Below are positions 50,501 through 56,198 of a DNA stretch of 64,000 nt, piece after piece. The notes under the pieces were generated by a model. The model did no database searches. It was not told the origin of the DNA and was given only the letters and a program-made list of their open reading frames with translations. Every line of letters starts with the position of its first letter. The stretch's first letter is position 1. The stretch spans positions 1 through 64,000 of the forward strand of contig DASVPR010000021.1 in the NCBI GenBank assembly GCA_036389485.1, in the 5' to 3' direction. The translations under genes were made by a program, and so were the position numbers. Source of the stretch: CADCVT01 sp036389485. Lineage in GTDB: Bacteria > Actinomycetota > Thermoleophilia > Solirubrobacterales > Solirubrobacteraceae.

Positions 50501-52952
50501 CACCGCGGCGACGACGCTCGGCGCCGGGCAGACCTGCGAGGTGCGGCTGCGGTTCGACCCGTCGAGCGTCGGCGCGAAGGCGGCGACGGTGACCGTCGAG
50601 TCGAACGCCGCCGACGTCACGGTGTCGGTCTCCGGGACCGGCATCCAGACCGAGCTGACGCGGGCGCCCACCGCGCTCGCGTTCGGCAGCCGCGACATCG
50701 ACGACGGGCCGACTCCGACGCAGGAGTCGACGGTGACGAACAGCGGCACCGAGACCGTCACGCTCGCGAGCGTCACGACGACCGGGCAGTTCGAGCGGCT
50801 CGCGAGCCAGGCGACCGACTGCGGCGCCGGCGACGCGCTGGCGGCGGGTGAGACGTGCAAGGTGCGCGTGCGGTTCGAGCCGAGCACGACCGGCGCGAAG
50901 ACCGGCACCGTGACGGTGGACTCGAATGCCGCGGACGTCGTCGTCGACCTGTCCGGCACCGGCACGCAGACGCTGCTGGCGATCAGCCCCGGCAGCCTGT
51001 CCTTCGGCGAGCGCGAGGTCGACAACGGGCCGACCGCGGCCCAGGAGTCGACGGTCACCAACACGGGCAGCGAGGCCGTCGACCTCGACGCGGTCACGCT
51101 CGGCGGGTCCGATCCGGGGCAGTTCGAGCGGCTGACGGGCCAGGCCGGCGACTGCTCCGCGGCCACCACGCTCGGCGCCGGCGACACGTGCAAGGTGCGC
51201 GTCCGCTTCGACCCGTCGGCGCGCGGCGCGCAGGACGCGACCGTCACGGTGGAGTCGAACGCCGCGGACGTGATCGCCGCCCTGAGCGGGACGGGCATCG
51301 ACACCGAGCTGACCGCCGCGCCGACCTCGCTCGCGTTCGGCTCGCGCGACATCGACGCCGGCCCGTCGGCGACGCAGACGTCCACGATCGCCAACACCGG
51401 GACCGAGCCGGTGACGTTCACCAGCGCCGCCCTCACCGGGCCGAATGCGGGTGACTACACGCGCCCCACCGGCGGCGCCGGCGACTGCGGCTCGAGCACC
51501 AGCCTCGCGCCCGGCGAGTCGTGCGACGTGCGCGTGCGGTTCGACCCCGCGACGAACGGCGCCAAGCCGAGCTCGTTCGCGGTGGCGTCCAACGCGCCCG
51601 CGGTCGCCGTCACGCTCTCCGGCACCGGCGTCCGGACCGTCATCGCGCGGACGCCGGCGGCGCTCGACTTCGAGGCGCAGGACATCGACGACGGGGCCAC
51701 CGCCACGCAGGACGCGACGATCCAGAACAAGGGCACCGAGCCGGTCACGCTGAGCGCCGTGGTCGTCCGCGGCCGCGACGCCGCCCGGTTCGAGGTCGTC
51801 GGCGGCCAGCCCGCGGACTGCGCGGCCGGTGACGTGCTCGCCGCCGACGAGACGTGCACGGTCCGCGCGCGCTTCGATCCCGCCGCCACCGGCGACCACG
51901 CCGCCCGCGTGGACGTGGAGGCCGAGGCGCCCGCGGCGGACGTCAGCATCGACCTGACCGGCGAGGGGATCCAGACCGAGCTGTCGCGCAATCCGGGCGA
52001 CCTGGCGTTCGGCGCGATCGACGTCGATGATGGCGCGACCGGCGCGCAGTCCTCGACGGTCACCAACACCGGCACCGACCCCGTGCGCATCGACGCGCTC
52101 AACCTCGGCGGGGCGGAGGCGGGCGACTTCGAGCGGCTCTCCGGCCAGAGCTCCGACTGCGAGCCGGGCCGGACGCTGAACGCGGGCGAGTCGTGCGGCG
52201 TGCGGGCGCGCTTCGACGCGTCCGACACCGGCGCGCGCTCGGCGACGCTCACCGTCGACTCGTCCGCGGCGGACGTCGGCGTGGCGCTGGCCGGCACGGG
52301 CACCCAGACCGCGGTGGCGATGGGCCCGCCGTCGCTCGGCTTCGGCGCGCGCAACATCGAGGACGGCGCGGGCCCGCCGCAGGCCGCGACGGTCCTGAAC
52401 ACGGGCACCGAGCCGGTGACGCTCACGGGCGTCGTCGTGGCCGGCCCGAGCGCCGCCGACTTCGTCCGGCAGACCGGCGCGCCGGCCGACTGCGCCGTGG
52501 GCAGCGTCCTCGGCGCCGGCGAGGCGTGCGCCGCGCGCGTCGCGTTCGACCCGGTCACGGTGGGCGACAAGGCAGCCGCGGTGCGGGTGACGTCGACCGC
52601 CGGCGAGGTGAGCACGGCGCTGGCCGGGACCGGCGTGGTCACGCTGACCGTCGAGCCCGTCCGGCTCGTCCTCGGCCGCGGCCCGACGCGCGCGCGCCAG
52701 ACGAACCGGCGCAGGTTCCGCGTGCAGCTGTCGGCGATCGGCGGCGTCGTCCCGCGCGTCACGCTGACGCTCAGCAAGGCGTCCGGCGGCCGCATCAGGC
52801 GGATGACGGTGAGGAACGTCGGCCCGCGCCGGACGGTCACCTTCCGGCTGCGGCGCAAGCTGCGCCCGGGCCGCTACACCGTCACCGCGACCGGCCCGGC
52901 CGCCACCGCCGCCCAGGTCAGCTCCGCGCAGCGCACCTACCGGCTGCGCTGA
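41505..52952 (+). CDS. Giant secreted ASH (choice-of-anchor D) / delta-60 repeat protein
   Basis: A 3815-residue exported protein. The basic n-region PRRRHRRWGF plus the hydrophobic stretch ALLGVLASGLVVAVVALAAG form the signal or anchor. The layout is: seven ASH-type Ig repeats (about residues 35-810; each opens LSFG-x-DxDDG and carries a Cys pair in DC...L..GxTCxVRVxFDP), then fourteen delta-60 repeats (about 815-1500; core VYAGGxFTxxGG..R.RLAxL), then twenty more ASH repeats of about 111 residues, then a tail of about 100 residues, very Arg-rich (VRLVLGRGPTRARQTNRRRF). Thr/Ser are frequent on the repeats. The start is TTG 41505 with GGGAG at a spacing of 9. No LPXTG is visible. A surface adhesin or matrix role is inferred. 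Confidence 0.92.
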   Translation: MPRRRHRRWGFALLGVLASGLVVAVVALAAGSLSAEPTGLSFGAQDIDDDATTAQASTITNAGPDPVAITGVAIDAGPDDDQFAVDSQPGDCTTATVLAADESCTVHATFDPTTTGSKSATLRVTSIDGGDAVVALDGEGTQTRVTASETSLSFGSWDVDDGPVGPETVTLENAGTEPVDVQTLAISGGEAADFGFVSPAAGSDCTTTTTLDAGDTCDVRVVFDPTVTGARAAQLDIVTTADDFAIALDGTGTQTEVTASPDTLSFGDRDIDDGATAQQVSVITNTGTETVTPTGVTIGGADAADFQQLTDQGSDCAATASLGPNDTCNVRVRFDPASAGLKSATVTYDSNAPDETIALSGTGTQTELSSDEATLTFGSQDVDDGPTAEQTATITNSGTEPVDLDAVTMTGDTGDFDRAVDDAADCTADTSLLSGETCTVRVTFDPDTTGPKAATVTVESNAPDVAIGLDGSGIQTELTATPDSLDLGSQDVDDGPTLADTSVVQNSGTETVTITSIAFGGDDAGDFGRPAPGTGDCVAGTVLAAGDTCDVDVRFDPSTTGGKTATLTIASNAPDETIALSGTGTQTQLTPSPATLPFGNQEIDGGPTATQESIVQNTGTEQVSIVAVTGSGDTSQFERLTGQGTDCSGTTTLNAGETCKIRVRFDPTTTGGKTATYTIDSNAPDVSVTATGTGTLTQITANPDTVPFGTQDVDAGPTADQTSTVENTGTQTVTIAAITLGGANPKQFRVLNGTPTDCAVSTALAPDETCEVRAIFDPSFKGAKSATITIDSNAPDETISLAGTAVESVFEPSDDPLDEAHVTNGQVNAVAFDASGRAYLGGTFTYVGPRTGHGAALTQSSDDPDPDFPDVNGSIRAIAPDGSGGWFIGGDFTSVGGTPRSRLAHITSGGALDAGWDPVADGRVNTLAFFSGSVFVGGEFATIDGVERTFAAKLSATTGEVGPIWHPIVNNKVSAIVADGSGVYLGGDFTQVNATDRNRLARVSAAGAGALDTAWDPDANNSVAALALSGTGDVYAGGAFTIVDGVGRDRIAKLDPTTGAADLAWNPGANNTVSTLTVDGADVYAGGAFTTIGGVSRNRLAKLTASSGTVDATFLPNPDAPVHAIAVSGSSLYAGGEFTAIGGQPRSRLARVSTTSGLADAWDPSANNTARALAVAGSAVYVGGDFTSVGATARSRLARLEPDGTLDADWNPSANNTVSALVVSGSDVYVGGSFTSAGGQTRNRIAKLSTTGNAADPAWDPGATGSVTALAVSGTTVYAGGLFLNIDGQARNRLARLTGASGDLDTAWLPAGASGQVNALALSGGDLFAGGAFLSIGGQPRDRIAKLAAAGTGTVDPGWNPGASNTVTALALNGADLYAGGFFTTIASTPRNFVAALDTATGAVDAAWDPDANGPVRAIAPSATDVYLGGDFTQVSGQPHNRLAKLPQDGDGAADAGWDPAVAGGSVLSLAVSGDRLAAGGSFTSVGGQSSQGFALLELPTLEAEPGGLAFGEQDVDDGPTAVQTSTITNPRATPVTISAVTLGGADASDFAHVTDDPGDCAAGTVLEEDETCTVRAMFDPTSSGAKAAEIAVTSDSPGIEVALTGVGADTELSPDPASLSFGDRDVDDGPTDDQTSTITNAGTEQIDFSDIVLEGSAADQFEVLSDEVGDCLDTTILQPGQTCALRVRFDPTTMGTKSASATIESNATEMSVALSGNGIQTELSRSPTSLAFGSQDIDDGATATQESTVTNSGTETVTLTTIDDTGDASHLVRLTGAGTDCAAGTVLAAGETCKVRMQFDPSTVGAKAATVTIHSNAADITVTASGTGTQTLLSQDPATLPFGAKDIDDGATAAQGSVIANVGTETVTIAALTFGGPDDGDFERLTDEPTDCAVGTQLEAGETCNVRARFDPSAVGAKSASLTVDSNAPDVTISLSGTGIQTELSRSPTSLAFGSRDIDDGPTAVQTSTVTNSGTETVDLDAVTVGGTNPSAFNQLTDQLSDCTESTTLASGATCDLRLQFDPTTVGPKSATVTVDSNAADVSVTLTGTGIQTLLTRSPATLAFGNQNINDGATAAQESTVTNAGTETVTFTAIEFTGDTTQFSRLSGQPADCTGTTTLAAGETCKLRAEFDPTTTGAKAAALTVKSNAADVAVALTGTGVLTQLQRSATTLAFGSQDVDDGVTAAQTSTITNTGSETVMFTSISTTGDTTQFVRLTDQPSTDCSDSTVLTAGQTCEVRVQFDPTTTGPKSASITIASNAADQTISLTGTGTQTTLGTSPATLPFGSQDVNEGATAAQESTVTNTGTEPVTIVAVNESGDTEGSFERLTGEGTDCGASTTLNAGDTCKIRVRFDPAGEGISESATYTVDSNAPDVTVTATGLGILKELSAGSATLTYGSKDVDDGATAAQTSTITNSGDQSITLATVSLTGDTGHFARLTDAASDCAAGDVLAPGDTCDVRAEFDPSTVGAKAATVTIDSNAPDVAVALSGTGIQTELSRSPTSLSFGSRDIDEGPTAVQESTVTNTGTESVDLASVSIGGTDPAHFEQLTDEATDCDADTVLAATETCKLRLRFDPSSMGAKAATVTVGSNAADVAVSLSGTGIQTALSRSPDTLSFGARDIDDGATTVQTSTVTNSGSETVDLGGVTVTGDDSHFVRLTDQGTDCTADTSLTAGQTCEVRIRFDPSTVGAKAATVTVESNAADVTVALSGTATQTQLTAAPDALAFGSKDVDDGATATQTSTVTNTGTEPVTIAAVAQSGDTDDFVREVASGECAVALVLTAGQTCTVRLNFDPATTGAKSFSLTLDSDAPDEAVSATGTGIQTELSRSPTSLSFGARDIDDGATAVQTATITNAGTETVDLDAITLGGSDPGQFERLTDQGTDCTAATTLAAGQTCALRLRFDPTTVGAKAATVTVDSNAADVTMSLSGTGIQTELSRSPTSLSFGSKDVDDGATAVQTSTVTNAGTETVDLDAVTVGGTDPGQFARLTGQGTDCTAATTLGAGQTCEVRLRFDPSSVGAKAATVTVESNAADVTVSVSGTGIQTELTRAPTALAFGSRDIDDGPTPTQESTVTNSGTETVTLASVTTTGQFERLASQATDCGAGDALAAGETCKVRVRFEPSTTGAKTGTVTVDSNAADVVVDLSGTGTQTLLAISPGSLSFGEREVDNGPTAAQESTVTNTGSEAVDLDAVTLGGSDPGQFERLTGQAGDCSAATTLGAGDTCKVRVRFDPSARGAQDATVTVESNAADVIAALSGTGIDTELTAAPTSLAFGSRDIDAGPSATQTSTIANTGTEPVTFTSAALTGPNAGDYTRPTGGAGDCGSSTSLAPGESCDVRVRFDPATNGAKPSSFAVASNAPAVAVTLSGTGVRTVIARTPAALDFEAQDIDDGATATQDATIQNKGTEPVTLSAVVVRGRDAARFEVVGGQPADCAAGDVLAADETCTVRARFDPAATGDHAARVDVEAEAPAADVSIDLTGEGIQTELSRNPGDLAFGAIDVDDGATGAQSSTVTNTGTDPVRIDALNLGGAEAGDFERLSGQSSDCEPGRTLNAGESCGVRARFDASDTGARSATLTVDSSAADVGVALAGTGTQTAVAMGPPSLGFGARNIEDGAGPPQAATVLNTGTEPVTLTGVVVAGPSAADFVRQTGAPADCAVGSVLGAGEACAARVAFDPVTVGDKAAAVRVTSTAGEVSTALAGTGVVTLTVEPVRLVLGRGPTRARQTNRRRFRVQLSAIGGVVPRVTLTLSKASGGRIRRMTVRNVGPRRTVTFRLRRKLRPGRYTVTATGPAATAAQVSSAQRTYRLR
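41610..43935 (+). repeat. N-terminal block of 7 ASH repeats
   Basis: Seven tandem units of about 330 bp, recognised by the encoded opening L-x-FG-x-DxDDG (the fifth reads LDLG, the sixth NQEIDGG, the seventh VPFG). The units differ more from each other than those of the C-terminal block. Confidence 0.85.
43940..46005 (+). repeat. Block of 14 delta-60 (beta-propeller) repeats
   Basis: Fourteen units of about 147 bp, each encoding (Y/F)xGGxF followed by R.R.LA.L, D.xW.P..N. and V.ALA. Fourteen equals two seven-bladed propellers. Confidence 0.85.
46010..52650 (+). repeat. C-terminal block of 20 ASH repeats
   Basis: Twenty tandem units of about 333 bp. Some neighbouring units share long identical DNA; for example the 40-base segment at 49981 recurs at 50314, exactly 333 bp later. 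The strong similarity suggests ongoing homogenisation and copy-number change. Confidence 0.88.
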
Positions 52953-53112
52953 CCGGCGACGCCGGGCGGCCTCGGGCGCCGCCGGTCGCGCGCCGTCGGC
53001 CGTATGCGCAGGAGCACCCCGACGAGCGCCGAATATGCGATGAGTCCATGGCCGCTCAGGTTGCTTCGATCATGTTCGGCGGTCGGCGTGCGCCGGAGCT
53101 CGCAGGACTTCG

Positions 53113-54117
53113 GTGAACCGATCTCCGCTCCAGGCTCTGTGCGCCGAGGTCGGTCTCGAGCTTCCCCGGCTTCAGCAGGCGCGCGACGACACGCTTCGCC
53201 GACTCGCGGTGCGAGCAGAGTTGCTCGAGGCGGCCGGGCTGCCTCCGGACATCGCCGTCGTCTTCGTGGGCTCGTGGGGTCGCCACGAGGTCACGACCGG
53301 GAGCGACAACGACTTCTACGTCCTCACCGGCGCGTCCGGCGACGCGTCGGCCGCGATCGTGGAGCGCGTCAAGGCGCTCCTGCGGGACGAGGACGCCGCG
53401 TTCCGAGAGCCTGGCCGAGAAGGCGTCTTCGGAGAGGACGTCGTGTCGTTGCAGAGCCTGATCGAGAACATCGGACTGGATCGCGACACGAACACCAACC
53501 TGACGCAGCGCATGCTGCTCGTCCTGGAGTCCGCGGCCGCCTTCAATGCGGACCTCCACGTCCGTGCGCGAGGTGAGGTGCTCTCCACCTACCTCGAGCC
53601 ACCGATCAAGGCCTGCCAGCCCCCGAGGCTCTTCCTGAACGACGTCGTGCGGTACTGGCGAACGATGTGCGTCGACTTCGCCGGCAAGATGCGCGATCGC
53701 CGGAATCAGGGGTGGGGCCTCCGCAACGCGAAGCTGCGGACCACGCGCAAGATGCTCTTCGCCTCGGGCTTGCTGCCGCTGATGCGCTGTGGACAGCTCG
53801 GCAGCGACGAGATCCCGACGTTTCTCGCGCATCAGTTCGCGATGCCGCCGACAGACCGCGTGGCGGATGCGTTCCTCGCCTGCGGCCGCCAGCGCGAGGG
53901 CGCGCGCGTGTTCTCCGGGTACGAAGGCTTCCTCGATCACATACGCTCGGAGGAGACGCGAGATGCGCTCAACGACATCAAGGGGCGCGCCGAGGCCGAT
54001 CGGTCCGAGCTGTTCCAATCGATCGTTCCGCTCGGAAACGAGATCGAGGCCGGGCTGCTCCATCTGCTGTTCGACTCGGAGCTGAGCGACACGACGCGGA
54101 GGTACGGGATCTTCTAA
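53113..54117 (+). CDS. Nucleotidyltransferase-like protein (GlnD/DUF294-type NTase)
   Basis: A 334-residue protein with a pol-beta-type nucleotidyltransferase core. FVGSWGRHEVTTGSDNDFYVL at residues 51-71 supplies Gly-Ser and the Asp65/Asp67 metal ligands, in the GSxGRxE form of PII-uridylyltransferase-like and DUF294-like enzymes. The helical C-terminal half (about 160-330) is unlike HD or ACT domains. The substrate (protein, nucleotide or small molecule) is unknown. GTG 53113 has only a weak AGGA upstream. The 3' end overlaps the convergent TIM-barrel gene by four bases. Base composition is less GC-extreme than in flanking genes, hinting at acquisition. Confidence 0.78.
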   Translation: MNRSPLQALCAEVGLELPRLQQARDDTLRRLAVRAELLEAAGLPPDIAVVFVGSWGRHEVTTGSDNDFYVLTGASGDASAAIVERVKALLRDEDAAFREPGREGVFGEDVVSLQSLIENIGLDRDTNTNLTQRMLLVLESAAAFNADLHVRARGEVLSTYLEPPIKACQPPRLFLNDVVRYWRTMCVDFAGKMRDRRNQGWGLRNAKLRTTRKMLFASGLLPLMRCGQLGSDEIPTFLAHQFAMPPTDRVADAFLACGRQREGARVFSGYEGFLDHIRSEETRDALNDIKGRAEADRSELFQSIVPLGNEIEAGLLHLLFDSELSDTTRRYGIF

Positions 54118-54797
54118 CCGTCGGGCAGGGGCGCCTCCAGGATCCACGGCACGTCGACGCAACGGTGCAAGAGCGGCCAGAACCGCCGCACGTCGTCCGT
54201 GCGCAGAGGGACGTGGGTTCCGTCCTCCAGGATCGACGACACGTGGACTTCGCGCAGGCGATCGCCGAACGCGTCCAACAGCTCGTGGCCGAGGCGAAGC
54301 GACGGATCGTTGTTGAACGCGTGCGCGACATCGAAGCAGAACCCCGCTTCCGGCAGATCCGCGAAGTAGGGCGCCAGTTCGTCGACCGTCCGCGCGTCGC
54401 ATTTCCGTGCATCCATGTTCTCGAGCAGCAGACGGTCACCGAGGATCGAAAACGCTTGAGGACGACCGAGCGTCTCAGGATGCACGACGACCCCTCGAAC
54501 GTACGGGGGCAGAGCGTCGCGAATGGCGGCGGCTAGATCGGTGGGGCTGCCGTCCCATCCCTTCGCCGGCGCGTGCACCGACACGTACGCGGCATCGAGC
54601 GGAGGGCTCGTGCCGAGGAACGCGGCGAGGCCCGGAAGCTCGTCGGCAGACAGAGCGGACAGTTCGATCACCTCGGAGGAGACGCGTCGGGCGGCCGTCA
54701 GCAAGCGCGGCCAGTCGCCACGCTCATCCTCCATGTAGCCGGTGGAGGCGCCGACGCCCAGACGGCTCAAGTCGATCAGGTGTCTTGTGGCCTCCAT
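54114..54797 (-). CDS. TIM-barrel protein (xylose isomerase-like / AP endonuclease family 2 fold)
   Basis: A 227-residue protein with the sugar-phosphate isomerase/epimerase fold. The strands and metal-ligand positions read LGVGASTGYME, VIELSALS, AYVSVHAPAKGW, GVVVHPETLG, LLLENMDARK, GFCFDVAHAF and REVHVSSI. The Glu, Asp-His and His set would bind a divalent metal. It is shorter than typical family members (250-290). ATG 54797 gives the natural beginning; an ATG 57 bases upstream is possible, and neither has a clear Shine-Dalgarno. It is convergent with the nucleotidyltransferase gene. Confidence 0.75.
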   Translation of the reverse strand: MEATRHLIDLSRLGVGASTGYMEDERGDWPRLLTAARRVSSEVIELSALSADELPGLAAFLGTSPPLDAAYVSVHAPAKGWDGSPTDLAAAIRDALPPYVRGVVVHPETLGRPQAFSILGDRLLLENMDARKCDARTVDELAPYFADLPEAGFCFDVAHAFNNDPSLRLGHELLDAFGDRLREVHVSSILEDGTHVPLRTDDVRRFWPLLHRCVDVPWILEAPLPDG

Positions 54798-54918
54798 CGC
54801 TGTTGCTGTCGCCGGTGGAGCCACGGGGTCAGTTCTACGGGTCCCTCCGGACATCAACGCTCAGCAGATGCTCTCCATGCCGCCTAGCGTACGCGGCGGG
54901 CGGGCGCGGCGCCGGACG

Positions 54919-56067
54919 TCACCGCCGGGACCGCGCGAGACGCCCGGCCGCCCGCGTCGCCGCGCGCAGCCGCGCCGCGTGCTGTGACGTCAGCTGCCCC
55001 GGCTCGAGCCTCCACCGCCACGAGCCGCCGCCCTCGACACCGGGGAGGTTCATCCGCGCCTCGCTGCCGAGGGAGAGGACGTCCTGGGCCTGCACCATCG
55101 CCACCCGCGCCCGGGAGGCGAACGTGAGGCGGATGAGTGACCAGGCGGTGTCGTCGCCCACGCCGAGCCTCTCGACGTCCTCGTCCACCGCGGCGCGGAC
55201 GGCCGGCGGGGCGGACTCGTACCAGCCCACGACCGTGTCGCTGTCGTGGGTGCTCGCGTAGGCGACGCGGTTCTCGTCGTGGCGCTCGACCCGGTGGGGG
55301 GTGTCCGGGTCGTCGGGGTCGTAGCCGAACTGCACGACGACCATCCCGGGCAGGCCGAGCGCGTCGCGGAGGCGGTCGACGGCGGGGGTGATGACCCCGA
55401 GGTCCTCGGCGATGAGCGGCAGGTCGCCGAGCGTGCGGCGGATCGCGGCGAACGGCGCGCGGCCGGGACCGCGGCGCCACGCGCCGGAGCGCGCGTCGGC
55501 CGCGCCCGCGGGGACCGCCCACCCGGCGACGAACGCGCGGAAGTGGTCGATCCGGATGAGGTCGAAGAGGGCCGCGAGCCGGCGCACGCGCTCGATCCAC
55601 CACCGGTACCCGCGCCGGCGCAGGGCCGGCCAGTCGTACATCGGGTTGCCCCACAGCTGCCCGAGGTCGCTGTACTGGTCCGGGGGCGCGCCCGCGACGA
55701 GCCCCGAGAGGAACAGCTCCGGATGCGCGACGTGGTCGGCGCTGCCCGGCGCGACGTAGATCGGGACGTCGCCGATCAGCCGCACGCCCCGCGCGTTCGC
55801 GTACTCCCGCAGCGCGCTCCATTCGCGGTCGAACCGGACCTGGTCGGCCACCGATCCGCCGAACGACGCCCAGTCGTCGATCCAGAAGCCCTCGCGCGCG
55901 CGGAACGCCCGCTCCTCCGACGGCTCGACGCGCGCCTCCGGGTCGGCGAGCAGGCCGCTCCACGCCGCGAAGGCCGACGGCGACTTGTACGGCGAGCCAT
56001 GCTCGTCCGGCGGCGTGAGCGGCAGCATCTGCCACCACGTCTGGCCCGCGTCGACCAGCCAGTCCAC
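54919..56067 (-). CDS. malQ: 4-alpha-glucanotransferase (amylomaltase), compact form
   Basis: GH77 enzyme that transfers maltodextrin segments. Catalytic residues are visible: the nucleophile Asp in LIRIDHFRAF, the acid/base Glu in LIAEDLGVI, and the stabilising Asp in STHDSDTVVGW. SPYKSPSAFA and LWGNPMYDWPALRRRGYRWW are standard. About 70 residues that usually follow SPSAF are missing, so the enzyme is shorter than the usual 500. The first canonical start (GTG 56067) cuts off real family sequence: SGVQLHPTSLPS...DAYAFVDWL is encoded in frame up to about 56154 with no ATG/GTG/TTG. An ATT at 56154 is the best-placed initiator. It diverges from glgE. Confidence 0.85.
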   Translation of the reverse strand: MDWLVDAGQTWWQMLPLTPPDEHGSPYKSPSAFAAWSGLLADPEARVEPSEERAFRAREGFWIDDWASFGGSVADQVRFDREWSALREYANARGVRLIGDVPIYVAPGSADHVAHPELFLSGLVAGAPPDQYSDLGQLWGNPMYDWPALRRRGYRWWIERVRRLAALFDLIRIDHFRAFVAGWAVPAGAADARSGAWRRGPGRAPFAAIRRTLGDLPLIAEDLGVITPAVDRLRDALGLPGMVVVQFGYDPDDPDTPHRVERHDENRVAYASTHDSDTVVGWYESAPPAVRAAVDEDVERLGVGDDTAWSLIRLTFASRARVAMVQAQDVLSLGSEARMNLPGVEGGGSWRWRLEPGQLTSQHAARLRAATRAAGRLARSRR

Positions 56068-56198
56068 GAACGCGTAGGCGTCGGAATCGAGTCGCCTGGA
56101 GGGCAGCGAGGTTGGATGAAGTTGGACGCCGGAGGTTCTGGGAAGAGACGGAATCGGGTTACGGACGGGGGTGAAGTGGATACGCGGAGAGGCTGAAC

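Noticed and set aside
42639..51899. Minus-strand open frame of 3086 codons
   Set aside because: It mirrors the giant repeat gene: GC-rich periodic codons keep the antisense frame open. Its composition is Arg/Asp/Gly/Val noise with no domain.
41610..52650. CRISPR-like repeat array
   Set aside because: The period is about 330 bp and the units are translated protein domains, not short repeats with unique spacers. No cas genes occur in the window.
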